From: a virus
Virus record (IMG/VR): IMGVR_UViG_3300042879_001129
Location: 1 to 44,495 of that record
Strand: one strand, 5' to 3'
Length of the DNA stretch: 44,495 nucleotides
Positions 19,552 to 27,252 of the stretch are shown here, piece by piece (within the stretch, counting starts at the first letter, position 1; each line of letters starts with the position of its first letter). Below the pieces are notes generated by a model. It had not been told where the DNA came from. It did no database searches and saw only the letters and a program-made list of their open reading frames with translations. The position numbers and the translations under genes were made by a program.

Positions 19552-21521
19552 AGCGCAAGGTCATGGTCGCCAGCAGTTGGTCCCCCGCTGGCGAGGAACT
19601 CTACGGCAGGCGCTGGCTGGAGACGGCCAAGCAGTATTGGGGCGATCTGCTGGAGCCGAACGTCATCACGGACGCCAAGCTCGCCATGGACTTCGGCTTC
19701 CGGGGGTTCATGGAGCGCCACGCCGCGCGCCGCCTTGACCCCTCCCAGCCGGGCTATGACTACCGCCAGGATCTGCTGCGGTTCGCCCACAAGGTTTTCG
19801 CGCTCAAGATCGCCCTTCAGGAGGCCGAAGAGGACGGCTTCGACTGGCTTGTCTGGCTAGACGGAGATGTGGAGACCAAGGCCCCGATCACGGAAGCCTT
19901 CCTCGACGTAATCCTCCTTGACGACCACGACGGCGTCCTTCTCTCCCGCGCCCAGAGCGCCCCGCATCCCGAGTGCGGGTTCATGGCCTTCAACCTCAAG
20001 CTCAAGGGCGGGGACTTCCTGCGGAAGTTCGTGGGGATGTACCTCAAGGACGATGTCCTGAAGCTCTCCGAACTCCACGACAGCTACGTCTTCATGGTCT
20101 GCGTCATCGCCCACATGGAGCAGGAGAAGAGCAACTGGCACGATCTTTGCAGCATTGGGGATGGGCCGTATGGTCTGGACGCTTTCGAGGCGTCGTACCT
20201 GGATGGGGTCTTCGTCCACAAGAAGGGCAACCGCAAGTTCGGGATGACCAATGCGGAGATCGTGGAGCGCCTGCTTGCCGGTCGCCCCCATGTCCGAATC
20301 AATCCCCGCGACTTCGACGGCGAGGTGCCAGAGGACGCGGTGCCGGTCATCGACTGCGACAACGTGTCGGTCGAGAACATCCGCCGGGCGCTGCTGGCGG
20401 TAGAGGACAAGCCGTTGATATTCATCGGCTTTTACTCCTCCGACGAGGACGGCAAGCACATCGACACCTCGCGCTATGGCATCAATGCCGTGCGGACGGA
20501 CACGATTGCCTTTGAGTCGGTCGAGCGGGCGGTGGATGGGCTGGGGTTCGTCCATGTCGCCGTGACGAGGGATTGGAAGGACATCCCGGACGATCTTCCG
20601 GTGTTCCATGTGCGGCAGATGGCTCAGGCCAAGAAGGAGCAGATCAAGGCCATCACCAACAACTCCTACCAGACCAACATGCTGGTGCAGACGCAGAACT
20701 GCGTCCCGGAGGAGACCATCCGCGCCAACATCGTGGCGAACCTTGCCCAGATCCCGGAGTGGGTGCGCTACAGCCGCCACCACATGAAGCGGGCGGTCAT
20801 CGTCTCTGCCGGGCCGTCCCTCGACCTCCCCGAGACCATGGATGCCATACGCAAGGAAGTGGAGAACGGATCAATCCTCTTCTGCGTCAAGCACAGCCAC
20901 AACAAGCTGATCGCAGCCGGGCTGGTGCCGTGGGGGTGCGTCCTCCTAGACCCCCGCCCCCATGAGGGCATCTCCACCCATGGCAAGCCCCGCGCCGAGC
21001 TTCTCCCGGCAGCCTATCCGGGGGTGCGGTACTTCTGCGCCTCCATGGTGGACCCTTCTACGGTGAAGCGCCTCATGGACACGGGCGGCAAGGTCTATGG
21101 CTGGCATGCAGCCGTGGGCGCGGACGAGAAGTCCGTCCTCCCGCCCGAGCATCAGAAGTTCCTGATGGGGGGTGGGTCTTCTTCTGCCGGTCGCGCTATG
21201 ATACTTGCATGGCAATACATGGGCTTCCAGTCCATCGGCCTCTACGGCTTCGACTCCTGTCACCTTGACGAGAGCAAGCTGGACAAGGACGCGCGCCACC
21301 AGGATGGCACACCCAAATACATCCTGATGGACATGGCGGCTGGAGGCAGGAACAAGAGGTTCTGGACCGACAGGGACATCCTTTGTCAGGCGCAGGACTT
21401 CACAAGGTTCTTGCAGGAAAGCCCGTGGATTCAATGGGACGCCCACGGTCCCGGCATGGTTGCGTGGTTGTGGGAGAACACGCGCGGCAACTTGCCGAGA
21501 CTTGAGGAGACCTACGGATGA
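19548..21521 (+). CDS. Large fusion: GT-A glycosyltransferase plus MptE/DUF115-like domain
   Basis: A 657-residue protein in three parts. Residues about 1-225 form a GT-A glycosyltransferase with the DxD motif WLDGDVET (103-110). Residues about 245-400 are a linker region with Rossmann-like strands (IFIGFYSSDE, VRTDTIAFESVERAV). Residues about 413-640 match the MptE-like/DUF115 fold, starting AVIVSAGPSLD (416-426) and with 'GGGSSSAGRAMILAWQYMGFQSIGLYGFDSC'. This domain also occurs in MAF-type proteins that transfer nonulosonic acids to flagellin. It suggests a single enzyme handling donor and acceptor. Directly upstream of the portal with an ATGA overlap. Confidence 0.7.
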   Translation: MKRKVMVASSWSPAGEELYGRRWLETAKQYWGDLLEPNVITDAKLAMDFGFRGFMERHAARRLDPSQPGYDYRQDLLRFAHKVFALKIALQEAEEDGFDWLVWLDGDVETKAPITEAFLDVILLDDHDGVLLSRAQSAPHPECGFMAFNLKLKGGDFLRKFVGMYLKDDVLKLSELHDSYVFMVCVIAHMEQEKSNWHDLCSIGDGPYGLDAFEASYLDGVFVHKKGNRKFGMTNAEIVERLLAGRPHVRINPRDFDGEVPEDAVPVIDCDNVSVENIRRALLAVEDKPLIFIGFYSSDEDGKHIDTSRYGINAVRTDTIAFESVERAVDGLGFVHVAVTRDWKDIPDDLPVFHVRQMAQAKKEQIKAITNNSYQTNMLVQTQNCVPEETIRANIVANLAQIPEWVRYSRHHMKRAVIVSAGPSLDLPETMDAIRKEVENGSILFCVKHSHNKLIAAGLVPWGCVLLDPRPHEGISTHGKPRAELLPAAYPGVRYFCASMVDPSTVKRLMDTGGKVYGWHAAVGADEKSVLPPEHQKFLMGGGSSSAGRAMILAWQYMGFQSIGLYGFDSCHLDESKLDKDARHQDGTPKYILMDMAAGGRNKRFWTDRDILCQAQDFTRFLQESPWIQWDAHGPGMVAWLWENTRGNLPRLEETYG

Positions 21522-23644
21522 ACGACCGCAAATGGCGAGGGGACAACGAGAAGATCCGGCGCAAGAAGCGTCAGGCCCTCAACGCGCTCCTCGTCAACAT
21601 TGCGGACAGTCTCTCCGAGCAAGAACGCGAGTCCATCGCCCAGGTCTGCCTTGAGGACTTCAGGTCGGACATGGAGAGCCGCACCGAGTGGGATGCCATG
21701 CATGCCGACTGGGTCGCGGTCTACAACCAGCAGGACGCGCCGATCAACCGCCCGTGGCCCAACTCCTCGGACGAGAGCCTTGGCCTGCTGACGGAAGCTT
21801 GCAACAGCTTCCAGAGCCGCGCCTACAAGGCATTCTTCGCGAGCCGGATGCCGGTCGCCGCGATCTCGACCAACCCCTCCGTTCCGGGTTCTTCCGAGCG
21901 CGCCAAGAGGGTCAGCCAGTTCCTCCAATGGTCCCTGTTCTTCAAGGACCAGACCTACAAGGAGGACAAGTCGGCCATGCTGCTGCGGGTTGCGGTGCAT
22001 GGGTCGGACTTCACGAAGACGTACTTTGACCCGGTGATGAACAAGATCGTCACCCGCGCCGTCCGTGCCGAAGACCTCTACGTCCCGTACCACATCGGGC
22101 CGATCAACATAGAGGATGTGCATCGCAAGACGGAGTTGATCTACCTCAACCTCAACGATGGACGCATCCGCGCCTCGGAGGGCTACTTCCTCGTCCCGCC
22201 CGAGCCGATGATGATCGGGCAGTTGTCGTCGCCCATCCAGGAGCAGAACGACAGGGACAACGGCATCCATGCCTCTGCCACGCAGAGCGAGGACATGGCC
22301 CAGATTATTGAGCAGCATTGCCACCTTGACCTCGACGGGGACGGGATCGCGGAGCCGTACAAGATCTGGATCGACGTTACCTCGGAGAAGCTGCTCCGCA
22401 TCGAAGTGCGGTACGAGGTTGACCAGACCGGGCGTCCGCTCAACGGTCGCCTGCCGATTGAGGAATACACGCACTACCGCTTCCTTGTGAACCCGGACGG
22501 CTTCTACGGGTACGGGCTTGGCTTCCTGCTGGGCAAGACGAACATCGCCGTCAACAAGCTCTTGCGCCAGTTCATCGACGCAACCACGCTGTCGATCCAC
22601 GGCAACATGAGCGGGTTCATCTCGGAGGCCCTGAACATCAGCAAGGGGCCGGTGAAGATCGAACTCGGCAGCCTGAAGACGGTCTCGGCCAGCACGGACG
22701 ATATCCAGAAGGGCATCAAGACGCTGTCCTTCCCCGCCCCGCCGCCCACCCTCATGCAGGCCATTGCCCAGCTTGAGACACGCGCCCAGCGCATCGGAGC
22801 GACCACGGATGCCGCTGCGGGCGACATCAACAAGGTCTTCCAGCCCACGACCATGCAGACGATGGTCGAGCAGTCGCTGGTGATGTTCACCTCGGTGCAG
22901 GAGTTCCTGCTGCATTCGTGGTCGAAGGAACTGAACAAGATCTATCGCCTCCACGGGATCTACTTCCGTGGAATCGAGAGCTTCATCTCGGTCAGCCCGG
23001 AGGGACCGGAGGAGATGGTGGTCAGCGACCAGGACTTCATGGACGACATGCTCATCATGCCCGTGGCTGATCCCCGGATGATGAACCAGCAGAGCCGCCT
23101 CCAGAAGGCACAGTTCCTGTTCGACTTCGCCACGAAGAACCCCCTTGTCGCGAACAATCCGGAAGTCCTGCTCGCGGTGTCGAGGAGGCTGCTAGAGGAG
23201 ATGGAAATTGACGGGATTGACAGCATTCTTCCGCGATCTGTGGACCAACTACCGGAGCCTGCGCCAGATCCGAAGGCCATGGCTGAGCAGGCGAAGGTCC
23301 AGGTCGAGCAGCAGAAGCTCCAGCTAGAGGCGCAGTCGGCGCAGCAGCAGTTGCAGATCGAAGCGCAGAAGATGCAAGTCGATCAGCAGATGAAGCAGGC
23401 GCAGATGGTCGGAGACCAGCAGCTTCAGCAGCTTCGCATCGAAAACGAGCGGATGTTGCAGGAGATGCGAATCCAGAACGAGGCCGAGATCGCGCGCATG
23501 AAGCAGGAATACGAGAACGTGCGCGTCCAGCAGGAGCTTGCCGCCAAGCAGTCCATGGAGGCCCAGAAGGCCAAGATGGAGTCTGACACGAAGATCATGG
23601 TGGCGCGCATCGGTGCTGCCGGTGCGGATGTCCCCGGCATCTAA
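21518..23644 (+). CDS. Portal protein
   Basis: A 708-residue dodecameric portal through which DNA is packaged and ejected. It has typical podovirus portal blocks: 'RTEWDAMHADWVAVYNQQ', 'PWPNSSDESLGLLTEACNSFQSRAYKAFF', 'PEDLYVPY'-like 'AEDLYVPYHIG', 'HCHLDLDGDGIAEPYKIWID', and 'NPDGFYGYGLGFLLG...INKLLRQF'-type stem sequence. Residues about 580-700 are a Gln/Glu/Met-rich coiled coil (QQLQIEAQKMQVDQQMKQ), likely the barrel. ATGA overlap with the fusion gene. Confidence 0.88.
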   Translation: MNDRKWRGDNEKIRRKKRQALNALLVNIADSLSEQERESIAQVCLEDFRSDMESRTEWDAMHADWVAVYNQQDAPINRPWPNSSDESLGLLTEACNSFQSRAYKAFFASRMPVAAISTNPSVPGSSERAKRVSQFLQWSLFFKDQTYKEDKSAMLLRVAVHGSDFTKTYFDPVMNKIVTRAVRAEDLYVPYHIGPINIEDVHRKTELIYLNLNDGRIRASEGYFLVPPEPMMIGQLSSPIQEQNDRDNGIHASATQSEDMAQIIEQHCHLDLDGDGIAEPYKIWIDVTSEKLLRIEVRYEVDQTGRPLNGRLPIEEYTHYRFLVNPDGFYGYGLGFLLGKTNIAVNKLLRQFIDATTLSIHGNMSGFISEALNISKGPVKIELGSLKTVSASTDDIQKGIKTLSFPAPPPTLMQAIAQLETRAQRIGATTDAAAGDINKVFQPTTMQTMVEQSLVMFTSVQEFLLHSWSKELNKIYRLHGIYFRGIESFISVSPEGPEEMVVSDQDFMDDMLIMPVADPRMMNQQSRLQKAQFLFDFATKNPLVANNPEVLLAVSRRLLEEMEIDGIDSILPRSVDQLPEPAPDPKAMAEQAKVQVEQQKLQLEAQSAQQQLQIEAQKMQVDQQMKQAQMVGDQQLQQLRIENERMLQEMRIQNEAEIARMKQEYENVRVQQELAAKQSMEAQKAKMESDTKIMVARIGAAGADVPGI

Positions 23645-23647
23645 GCC

Positions 23648-23863
23648 GTGACTTCGTCCACGCAGCAGCTTGCGACGAGCATGGGCGATGATGTGCGCCT
23701 GATGATCTCGCAGATGGAAGCCCAGAACGCTGCCCGCGACCAGCGCATGATGCAGATCATCCAGTCCCTCATGCAGTCCATGGGCGCTCCGCGAAGGATC
23801 ATCCGTGGTGCCGATGGAAGGGCAGAGGGCGTAGAGGTCGTACCCGGAGGGATGATGAAATGA
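23648..23863 (+). CDS. Small hypothetical structural-region protein, 71 aa
   Basis: A helical protein (VRLMISQMEAQNAARDQRMMQIIQSLMQSM) with a short glycine-rich C-terminus VEVVPGGMMK. The start is GTG four bases after the portal stop; ATG at 23681 is an alternative. Overlaps the next start by ATGA. It may be a head-completion or portal accessory protein, judged from position only. Confidence 0.5.
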   Translation: MTSSTQQLATSMGDDVRLMISQMEAQNAARDQRMMQIIQSLMQSMGAPRRIIRGADGRAEGVEVVPGGMMK

Positions 23864-24243
23864 AGCAGCCAGCGATACCCCAGAAGTTCCAGCGGTGGGC
23901 GTCCTATCAGAAGATTCAGGGATCGTTCATCCGTCAGGTCTCGCCCGGCGTCTACCTCCGCGTCACGCCCGAGAACCTTGACCCACAGGTGGTGGTCAAT
24001 GAGCAAGTCATCGCGCCCGCCGCCACGATCAGCACCAACATCCTTGCCAAGCAGATCCTTGGCGACCGTGCCGTCAGGAAGATCCGCAAGGAACTGAGGC
24101 GGGTCAACGAACTGGAAGCCCGCCTTGCCGAGCAGGAGCGCCTGTCCCGAGCCGTCAACGCCAAGCTGCGCGCGACGCTGGACAGGGAGATTGCCCTTCG
24201 CGAGGATGACGAGGATGTCGTCTTCCTCCTTCTCAACTCATAG
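23860..24243 (+). CDS. Hypothetical structural-region protein, 127 aa
   Basis: The N-terminus is beta-rich (SFIRQVSPGVYLRVTPENLDPQVVVNEQVI), and the rest is a long coiled coil (RKIRKELRRVNELEARLAEQERLSRAVNAKLRATLDREIALR) ending in an acidic stretch EDDEDVVFLLLNS. No family recognised. It lies between the portal and three small basic proteins. Confidence 0.55.
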   Translation: MKQPAIPQKFQRWASYQKIQGSFIRQVSPGVYLRVTPENLDPQVVVNEQVIAPAATISTNILAKQILGDRAVRKIRKELRRVNELEARLAEQERLSRAVNAKLRATLDREIALREDDEDVVFLLLNS

Positions 24244-24252
24244 GAGTGACTG

Positions 24253-24501
24253 ATGCCGAAGACCCCCGCATGGCAGCGAAAGGCCGGGCAGAACCCAAAG
24301 GGCGGCCTCAACGCTAGGGGCAGGGCCAGCTACAAGGCCGCAACGGGGGGGACGCTCAAGCCCCCGCAGCCGGAAGGGGGGCCGCGCAAGAGGTCGTTCT
24401 GTGCGAGGATGCAAGGCATGAAGAAGAAGCTCACCTCGGCCAAGACGGCCAACGACCCCAACTCCCGTATCAACAAGTCCCTCCGTGCATGGAAGTGCTG
24501 A
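24253..24501 (+). CDS. Basic phage protein, DUF6321-like, 82 aa
   Basis: The N-terminus 'PKTPAWQRKAGQNPKGGLNARGRASYKAATGGTLK' is a recurring phage signature in this part of short-tail phage genomes. It is followed by KRSFCARM and a Lys-rich middle, ending in INKSLRAWKC. Strongly basic and likely DNA- or capsid-associated. The DUF name is from memory of the motif. Confidence 0.6.
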   Translation: MPKTPAWQRKAGQNPKGGLNARGRASYKAATGGTLKPPQPEGGPRKRSFCARMQGMKKKLTSAKTANDPNSRINKSLRAWKC

Positions 24502-24502
24502 C

Positions 24503-24664
24503 ATGAAGAAGCCCATCTGGGACCGCGCCCGCCCGAAGTCCCTTGGCAAGCCCAAGGCCCTGTCCCCGGCGCAGAAGGCATCCGCCAAGGCGGCAGCCAA
24601 GAAGGCTGGTCGCCCCTACCCCAACCTCGTTGACAACATGAGGGCGGCGAGGAAGAAACGATGA
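24503..24664 (+). CDS. Small basic phage protein, 53 aa
   Basis: A 53-residue Lys/Ala-rich protein (KPKALSPAQKASAKAAAKKA then GRPYPNLVDNMRAARKKR). The 'GRPYPNLVDN' ending recurs in small proteins beside portal and capsid genes in many phages. No enzyme motif. The stop overlaps the next ATG. Confidence 0.6.
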   Translation: MKKPIWDRARPKSLGKPKALSPAQKASAKAAAKKAGRPYPNLVDNMRAARKKR

Positions 24665-24867
24665 TCCATCGCCTCGACCCGGATGAGGTGGAGAACTGGC
24701 GTCGCCACCCGGTGACGCAGTACCTCGTCCAGGAGATCCGCAAGCAGAACGTCCACCACCGCTACCGCATGGCGCAGGACTTGCTGGCGATGGGCCGCGC
24801 GCAGGGCTTTGACGAGGCCCTTCAACTCGTAGGGAGGTTGCTTGATTCCCCCGGAATCATAGAGTGA
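24661..24867 (+). CDS. Hypothetical protein, 68 aa
   Basis: A soluble helical protein: LDPDEVENWRRHPVTQYLVQEIRKQNVHHRYRMAQDLLAM, then GFDEALQLVGRLLDSPGIIE. The W-R-x-H-P-V-T-Q motif resembles small phage proteins between portal and scaffold. Function unknown. Confidence 0.55.
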   Translation: MIHRLDPDEVENWRRHPVTQYLVQEIRKQNVHHRYRMAQDLLAMGRAQGFDEALQLVGRLLDSPGIIE

Positions 24868-24886
24868 CCGCAAAACGGAGAGCCGC

Positions 24887-25840
24887 ATGATCCGCCGCCA
24901 GAACCGCATGAAGACCTCGCCCGGTGCCGCCGCCATGGAGATCCTCCGCAAGCAGGGTCGCTACGGGGACACCGAGCTTGCCCATGTGAACCCGCGCGAG
25001 AAGGCTCTCCTGAAGGCGCTTGGCGGCGCTGGCAGCCGCAACCCCCGCACGGGCCTGCGGGAGTATTTTGATGGATCAATGGAGGGTGGGTTTGGATCGG
25101 CTGGCGAAAGGTCTGGAGACGTTTCAGCCGGCACACCGGGCGATTCTGGGGGCGGAGGCCAGATTGCAGACCTGTCCCAGCAAGACCAGCAGGCGATTCA
25201 GAGCGGCGGCTTGATAGCCGGTCAGAACGAGGTTGCGTTGTCTGGGCTTGGCGCATTGGGACGTAGTGCTGGGCGCGCGCTTGATATCGGCGATTACGCT
25301 CCGGGGGTTGGGATTGTTTCGCTTCTTGGGGCCGGGATGGCAGAACTCGGCAGGCAGGCCCGTTCTGCTTACGGTCCAGATGCCGTTGCAGACCCTACGT
25401 TTGAGGGCGGTCGCCAGATGGAAGCGTTCATGGGTGGCCCGGATTTCCCCGGCAACCTCGGCACCGGCCTTGGTGAGATGCGGAACGAGGCATTCGTCCC
25501 CGTCTCCAACCCCACGCCCCGCTACCTCCGTGGCGGCGAGATGGCCCCGCCGCAGGAGATCAGTTCCTTCATCGGCCCCGGCATGAGCGACATCCAGCAG
25601 CGCGCGCTCATCTCCACCTACGGGACGCAGGGCGTGAACTCCGCTTTCCGTACCGATCCGGTACGCCGGTACTACGCCAACCTCCTCTCGCGGGGGCTGA
25701 TTTCTGACGCTGGCGCGCCCGTGCAGAATCCCTATGTTCTTCCCATCGAACAGCAGTATGCTTCTTCGGTTCTCGGTCGCCCATTCGCCAATCCGGCTGA
25801 TGCAGCGGCAACCTACGAGTCCATTCGAGGGTTCCTGTAA
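24887..25840 (+). CDS. Hypothetical virion-region protein, 317 aa
   Basis: The N-terminal motif 'ELAHVNPREKALLKALGGAGSRNPRTGLREY' recurs in short-tail phages. It is followed by a Gly/Ser-rich linker (about 65-95), a weakly hydrophobic helix-rich part (GIVSLLGAGMAELGRQ) and a C-terminal region with SIGPGM/FRTDPVRRYYANLLSRGLI. It probably is a virion or morphogenesis protein, by position. The stop TAA is the first part of the ribosome site of the micro-ORF. Confidence 0.55.
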   Translation: MIRRQNRMKTSPGAAAMEILRKQGRYGDTELAHVNPREKALLKALGGAGSRNPRTGLREYFDGSMEGGFGSAGERSGDVSAGTPGDSGGGGQIADLSQQDQQAIQSGGLIAGQNEVALSGLGALGRSAGRALDIGDYAPGVGIVSLLGAGMAELGRQARSAYGPDAVADPTFEGGRQMEAFMGGPDFPGNLGTGLGEMRNEAFVPVSNPTPRYLRGGEMAPPQEISSFIGPGMSDIQQRALISTYGTQGVNSAFRTDPVRRYYANLLSRGLISDAGAPVQNPYVLPIEQQYASSVLGRPFANPADAAATYESIRGFL

Positions 25841-25853
25841 GGGGGTGATCCAG

Positions 25854-25892
25854 ATGAAGAAGAAGCCGAAAAAGGGTGGTCGCGGCTGCTAA
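25854..25892 (+). CDS. Lys-rich 12-residue micro-ORF with near-perfect ribosome site
   Basis: Encodes MKKKPKKGGRGC. The 13 bases TAAGGGGGTGATC directly upstream (25838-25850) match the complement of the 16S rRNA 3' end at 12 of 13 positions, a far stronger site than any neighbour has. Very short frames with Lys runs just ahead of structured leaders can be leader peptides; alternatively it is a basic micropeptide. It is followed by two hairpins and then the GroES-like gene. Confidence 0.5.
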   Translation: MKKKPKKGGRGC

Positions 25893-25917
25893 TCAGCCTG
25901 CCAGTCGTGAACACCCT

Positions 25918-25957
25918 GGAAGGGGGGATCCGTCCCCCTCCTCTGATCCCCCCTTCC
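25918..25957 (+). terminator. Perfect 13-bp inverted repeat, terminator or attenuator candidate
   Basis: GGAAGGGGGGATC at 25918-25930 pairs perfectly with GATCCCCCCTTCC at 25945-25957 around a 14-base loop. It lies between the micro-ORF and the GroES-like gene. There is no T-run after it, so a pause, processing or anti-termination site is as likely as a true stop. Confidence 0.6.
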
Positions 25958-25978
25958 GCCTCCCTGCCGATCCGCTAG

Positions 25979-26010
25979 TTTCCTCTCGGGCATTCCGCCC
26001 AAAGAGGAAA
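25979..26010 (+). promoter_or_regulatory. Hairpin that sequesters the ribosome site of the GroES-like gene
   Basis: TTTCCTCT (25979-25986) pairs perfectly with AGAGGAAA (26003-26010). Inside, GGGC pairs with GCCC around a 5-base loop. The right arm is the Shine-Dalgarno of the gene starting at 26013. Its A/U-rich lower stem and buried ribosome site resemble heat-responsive leader hairpins. Confidence 0.5.
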
Positions 26011-26012
26011 GC

Positions 26013-26330
26013 ATGAGCAAGAAACTACGACCCCTCTTCGCGAGGGTTGTCGTCCGTGCAGAGACGCTACAGGCGTCCATCGGCACCAAGTACTCGGCCC
26101 TTAACAAGATGGGTTTCGAGATCCCCAAGACCGTCGAAGAGAAGATGATCCCCGACGAGGGCGTAGTCGTCTCCGTGGGCGAAGCCTGCGAGGTGATGAA
26201 GGCTGGTGACCGGGTTCTCTTCGGCAAGTGGGCGGCCAAGCCCATCGCCTTTGAGCCGGGCCTGTACGTCATGCAGGAGGAAGACATCATCGGTGTCATC
26301 GAGGATGACGCCAAGGCTGTCGCCGCATGA
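26013..26330 (+). CDS. GroES-like co-chaperonin
   Basis: A 105-residue Cpn10/GroES-type protein. It has LRPLFARVVVRAE at the start, EGVVVSVGEA (49-58), MKAGDRVLFGKWAAKPI (62-78) and YVMQEEDIIGVIE (85-97), the four strands of the GroES barrel. The segment between the first strand and EGVV (about 17-48), corresponding to the mobile loop, is longer than in host GroES, and the roof hairpin after VGEA is absent, as in phage T4 gp31. It likely works with host GroEL to fold the capsid protein encoded 2 kb downstream. Confidence 0.75.
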   Translation: MSKKLRPLFARVVVRAETLQASIGTKYSALNKMGFEIPKTVEEKMIPDEGVVVSVGEACEVMKAGDRVLFGKWAAKPIAFEPGLYVMQEEDIIGVIEDDAKAVAA

Positions 26331-27250
26331 CCGAGAGGATCGGAAATCGCGTGGAGGTCACCGATGACGAGGTTCCTGTCGCGCCTGCGAAAGCTCCTGT
26401 CGCGAAGCCCGAAGCCGCAGCCCCCAAGGCCGCGCCGAAAGCTGTCGATCAGGAACCCGAAGAGAAGGGAACGGATTGGGTCGAGATCGAAGACCCCAAG
26501 CTGAAGGCCCGCTTCAATCGCCTCTATCGCCACACCAAGGAGGCGAACGAGCGAGCGGAGAAGACCGAGCGGCAGATCTCCCTGCTTGCCGAGCAGAACA
26601 CCAAGCTCCAGAAGGCCCTTGAGACCATCGCCGGGGGCATGCGGGACAAGGAGATGCAGGCCGAACTGGCGACCCTCAAGAAGGACGCCAAGGAAGCCCT
26701 CGCCACGGGTGACACGGAGGCCTTCATGGAGGCCAACGAACGCCTGCTGGAGATGAAGCAGGCCGCGAAGGCCCCGCCAGAGAAGCCCGCGCAGTCGGAG
26801 TCGGTGATCTCCCAGACGGAGGTCAACGTCATAAATGCGTGGCAGGGGCAGAAGGACGACGACGGCGAACCGCTGCGTCCTTGGGCCATGCCGAACCATC
26901 CCGAGTTCGCGTCTACCCAGGACCTGATCCAGCGTGTCGCGCGCACGATGCCAGATGCGCCCGTCCGGGAGATCCTGGGCGAGGTGGATCGGCGGATGGA
27001 GAAGCTGCTCGCGACGGACGATGACGAGGACGAGCGTCCAAACCCAGTCCGCCGAGCGTTCTCGTCTCCCCGTGGCCGACCGGCCCCGCAGGAGCGTGAG
27101 CGCACGAGCCTGAGCAATCAGGAGCGAGTCATCGCAGAGGCGATGTTCATGGGTGGGCGCGGTTCGCTCGCCAAGACCAGCAAGGAAGCACACGAACTCT
27201 ACCTCAAGCAGAAGAAGGCTATGGGTAGGGTCGTTGCGGTGGAGGATTGA
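26327..27250 (+). CDS. Scaffolding protein (likely)
   Basis: A 307-residue, highly charged and mostly helical protein: Pro/Ala-rich start (APAKAPVAKPEAAAPKAAP), long coiled coil (RLYRHTKEANERAEKTERQISLLAEQNTKL...KEALATGDTEAFMEANERLLEMK), an acidic stretch DDDEDERPNPVRR, and a terminal GRGSLAKTSKEAHELYLKQKK helix. Position just before capsid genes and composition fit an assembly scaffold; the basic C-terminal helix would contact the capsid protein. ATGA overlap with the GroES-like gene. Confidence 0.7.
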   Translation: MTERIGNRVEVTDDEVPVAPAKAPVAKPEAAAPKAAPKAVDQEPEEKGTDWVEIEDPKLKARFNRLYRHTKEANERAEKTERQISLLAEQNTKLQKALETIAGGMRDKEMQAELATLKKDAKEALATGDTEAFMEANERLLEMKQAAKAPPEKPAQSESVISQTEVNVINAWQGQKDDDGEPLRPWAMPNHPEFASTQDLIQRVARTMPDAPVREILGEVDRRMEKLLATDDDEDERPNPVRRAFSSPRGRPAPQERERTSLSNQERVIAEAMFMGGRGSLAKTSKEAHELYLKQKKAMGRVVAVED

Positions 27251-27252
27251 CC

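Noticed and set aside
21512-22954. 480-codon minus-strand frame
   Set aside because: Shadow of the portal gene in high-GC DNA; Arg/Val/Leu-biased with no motif.
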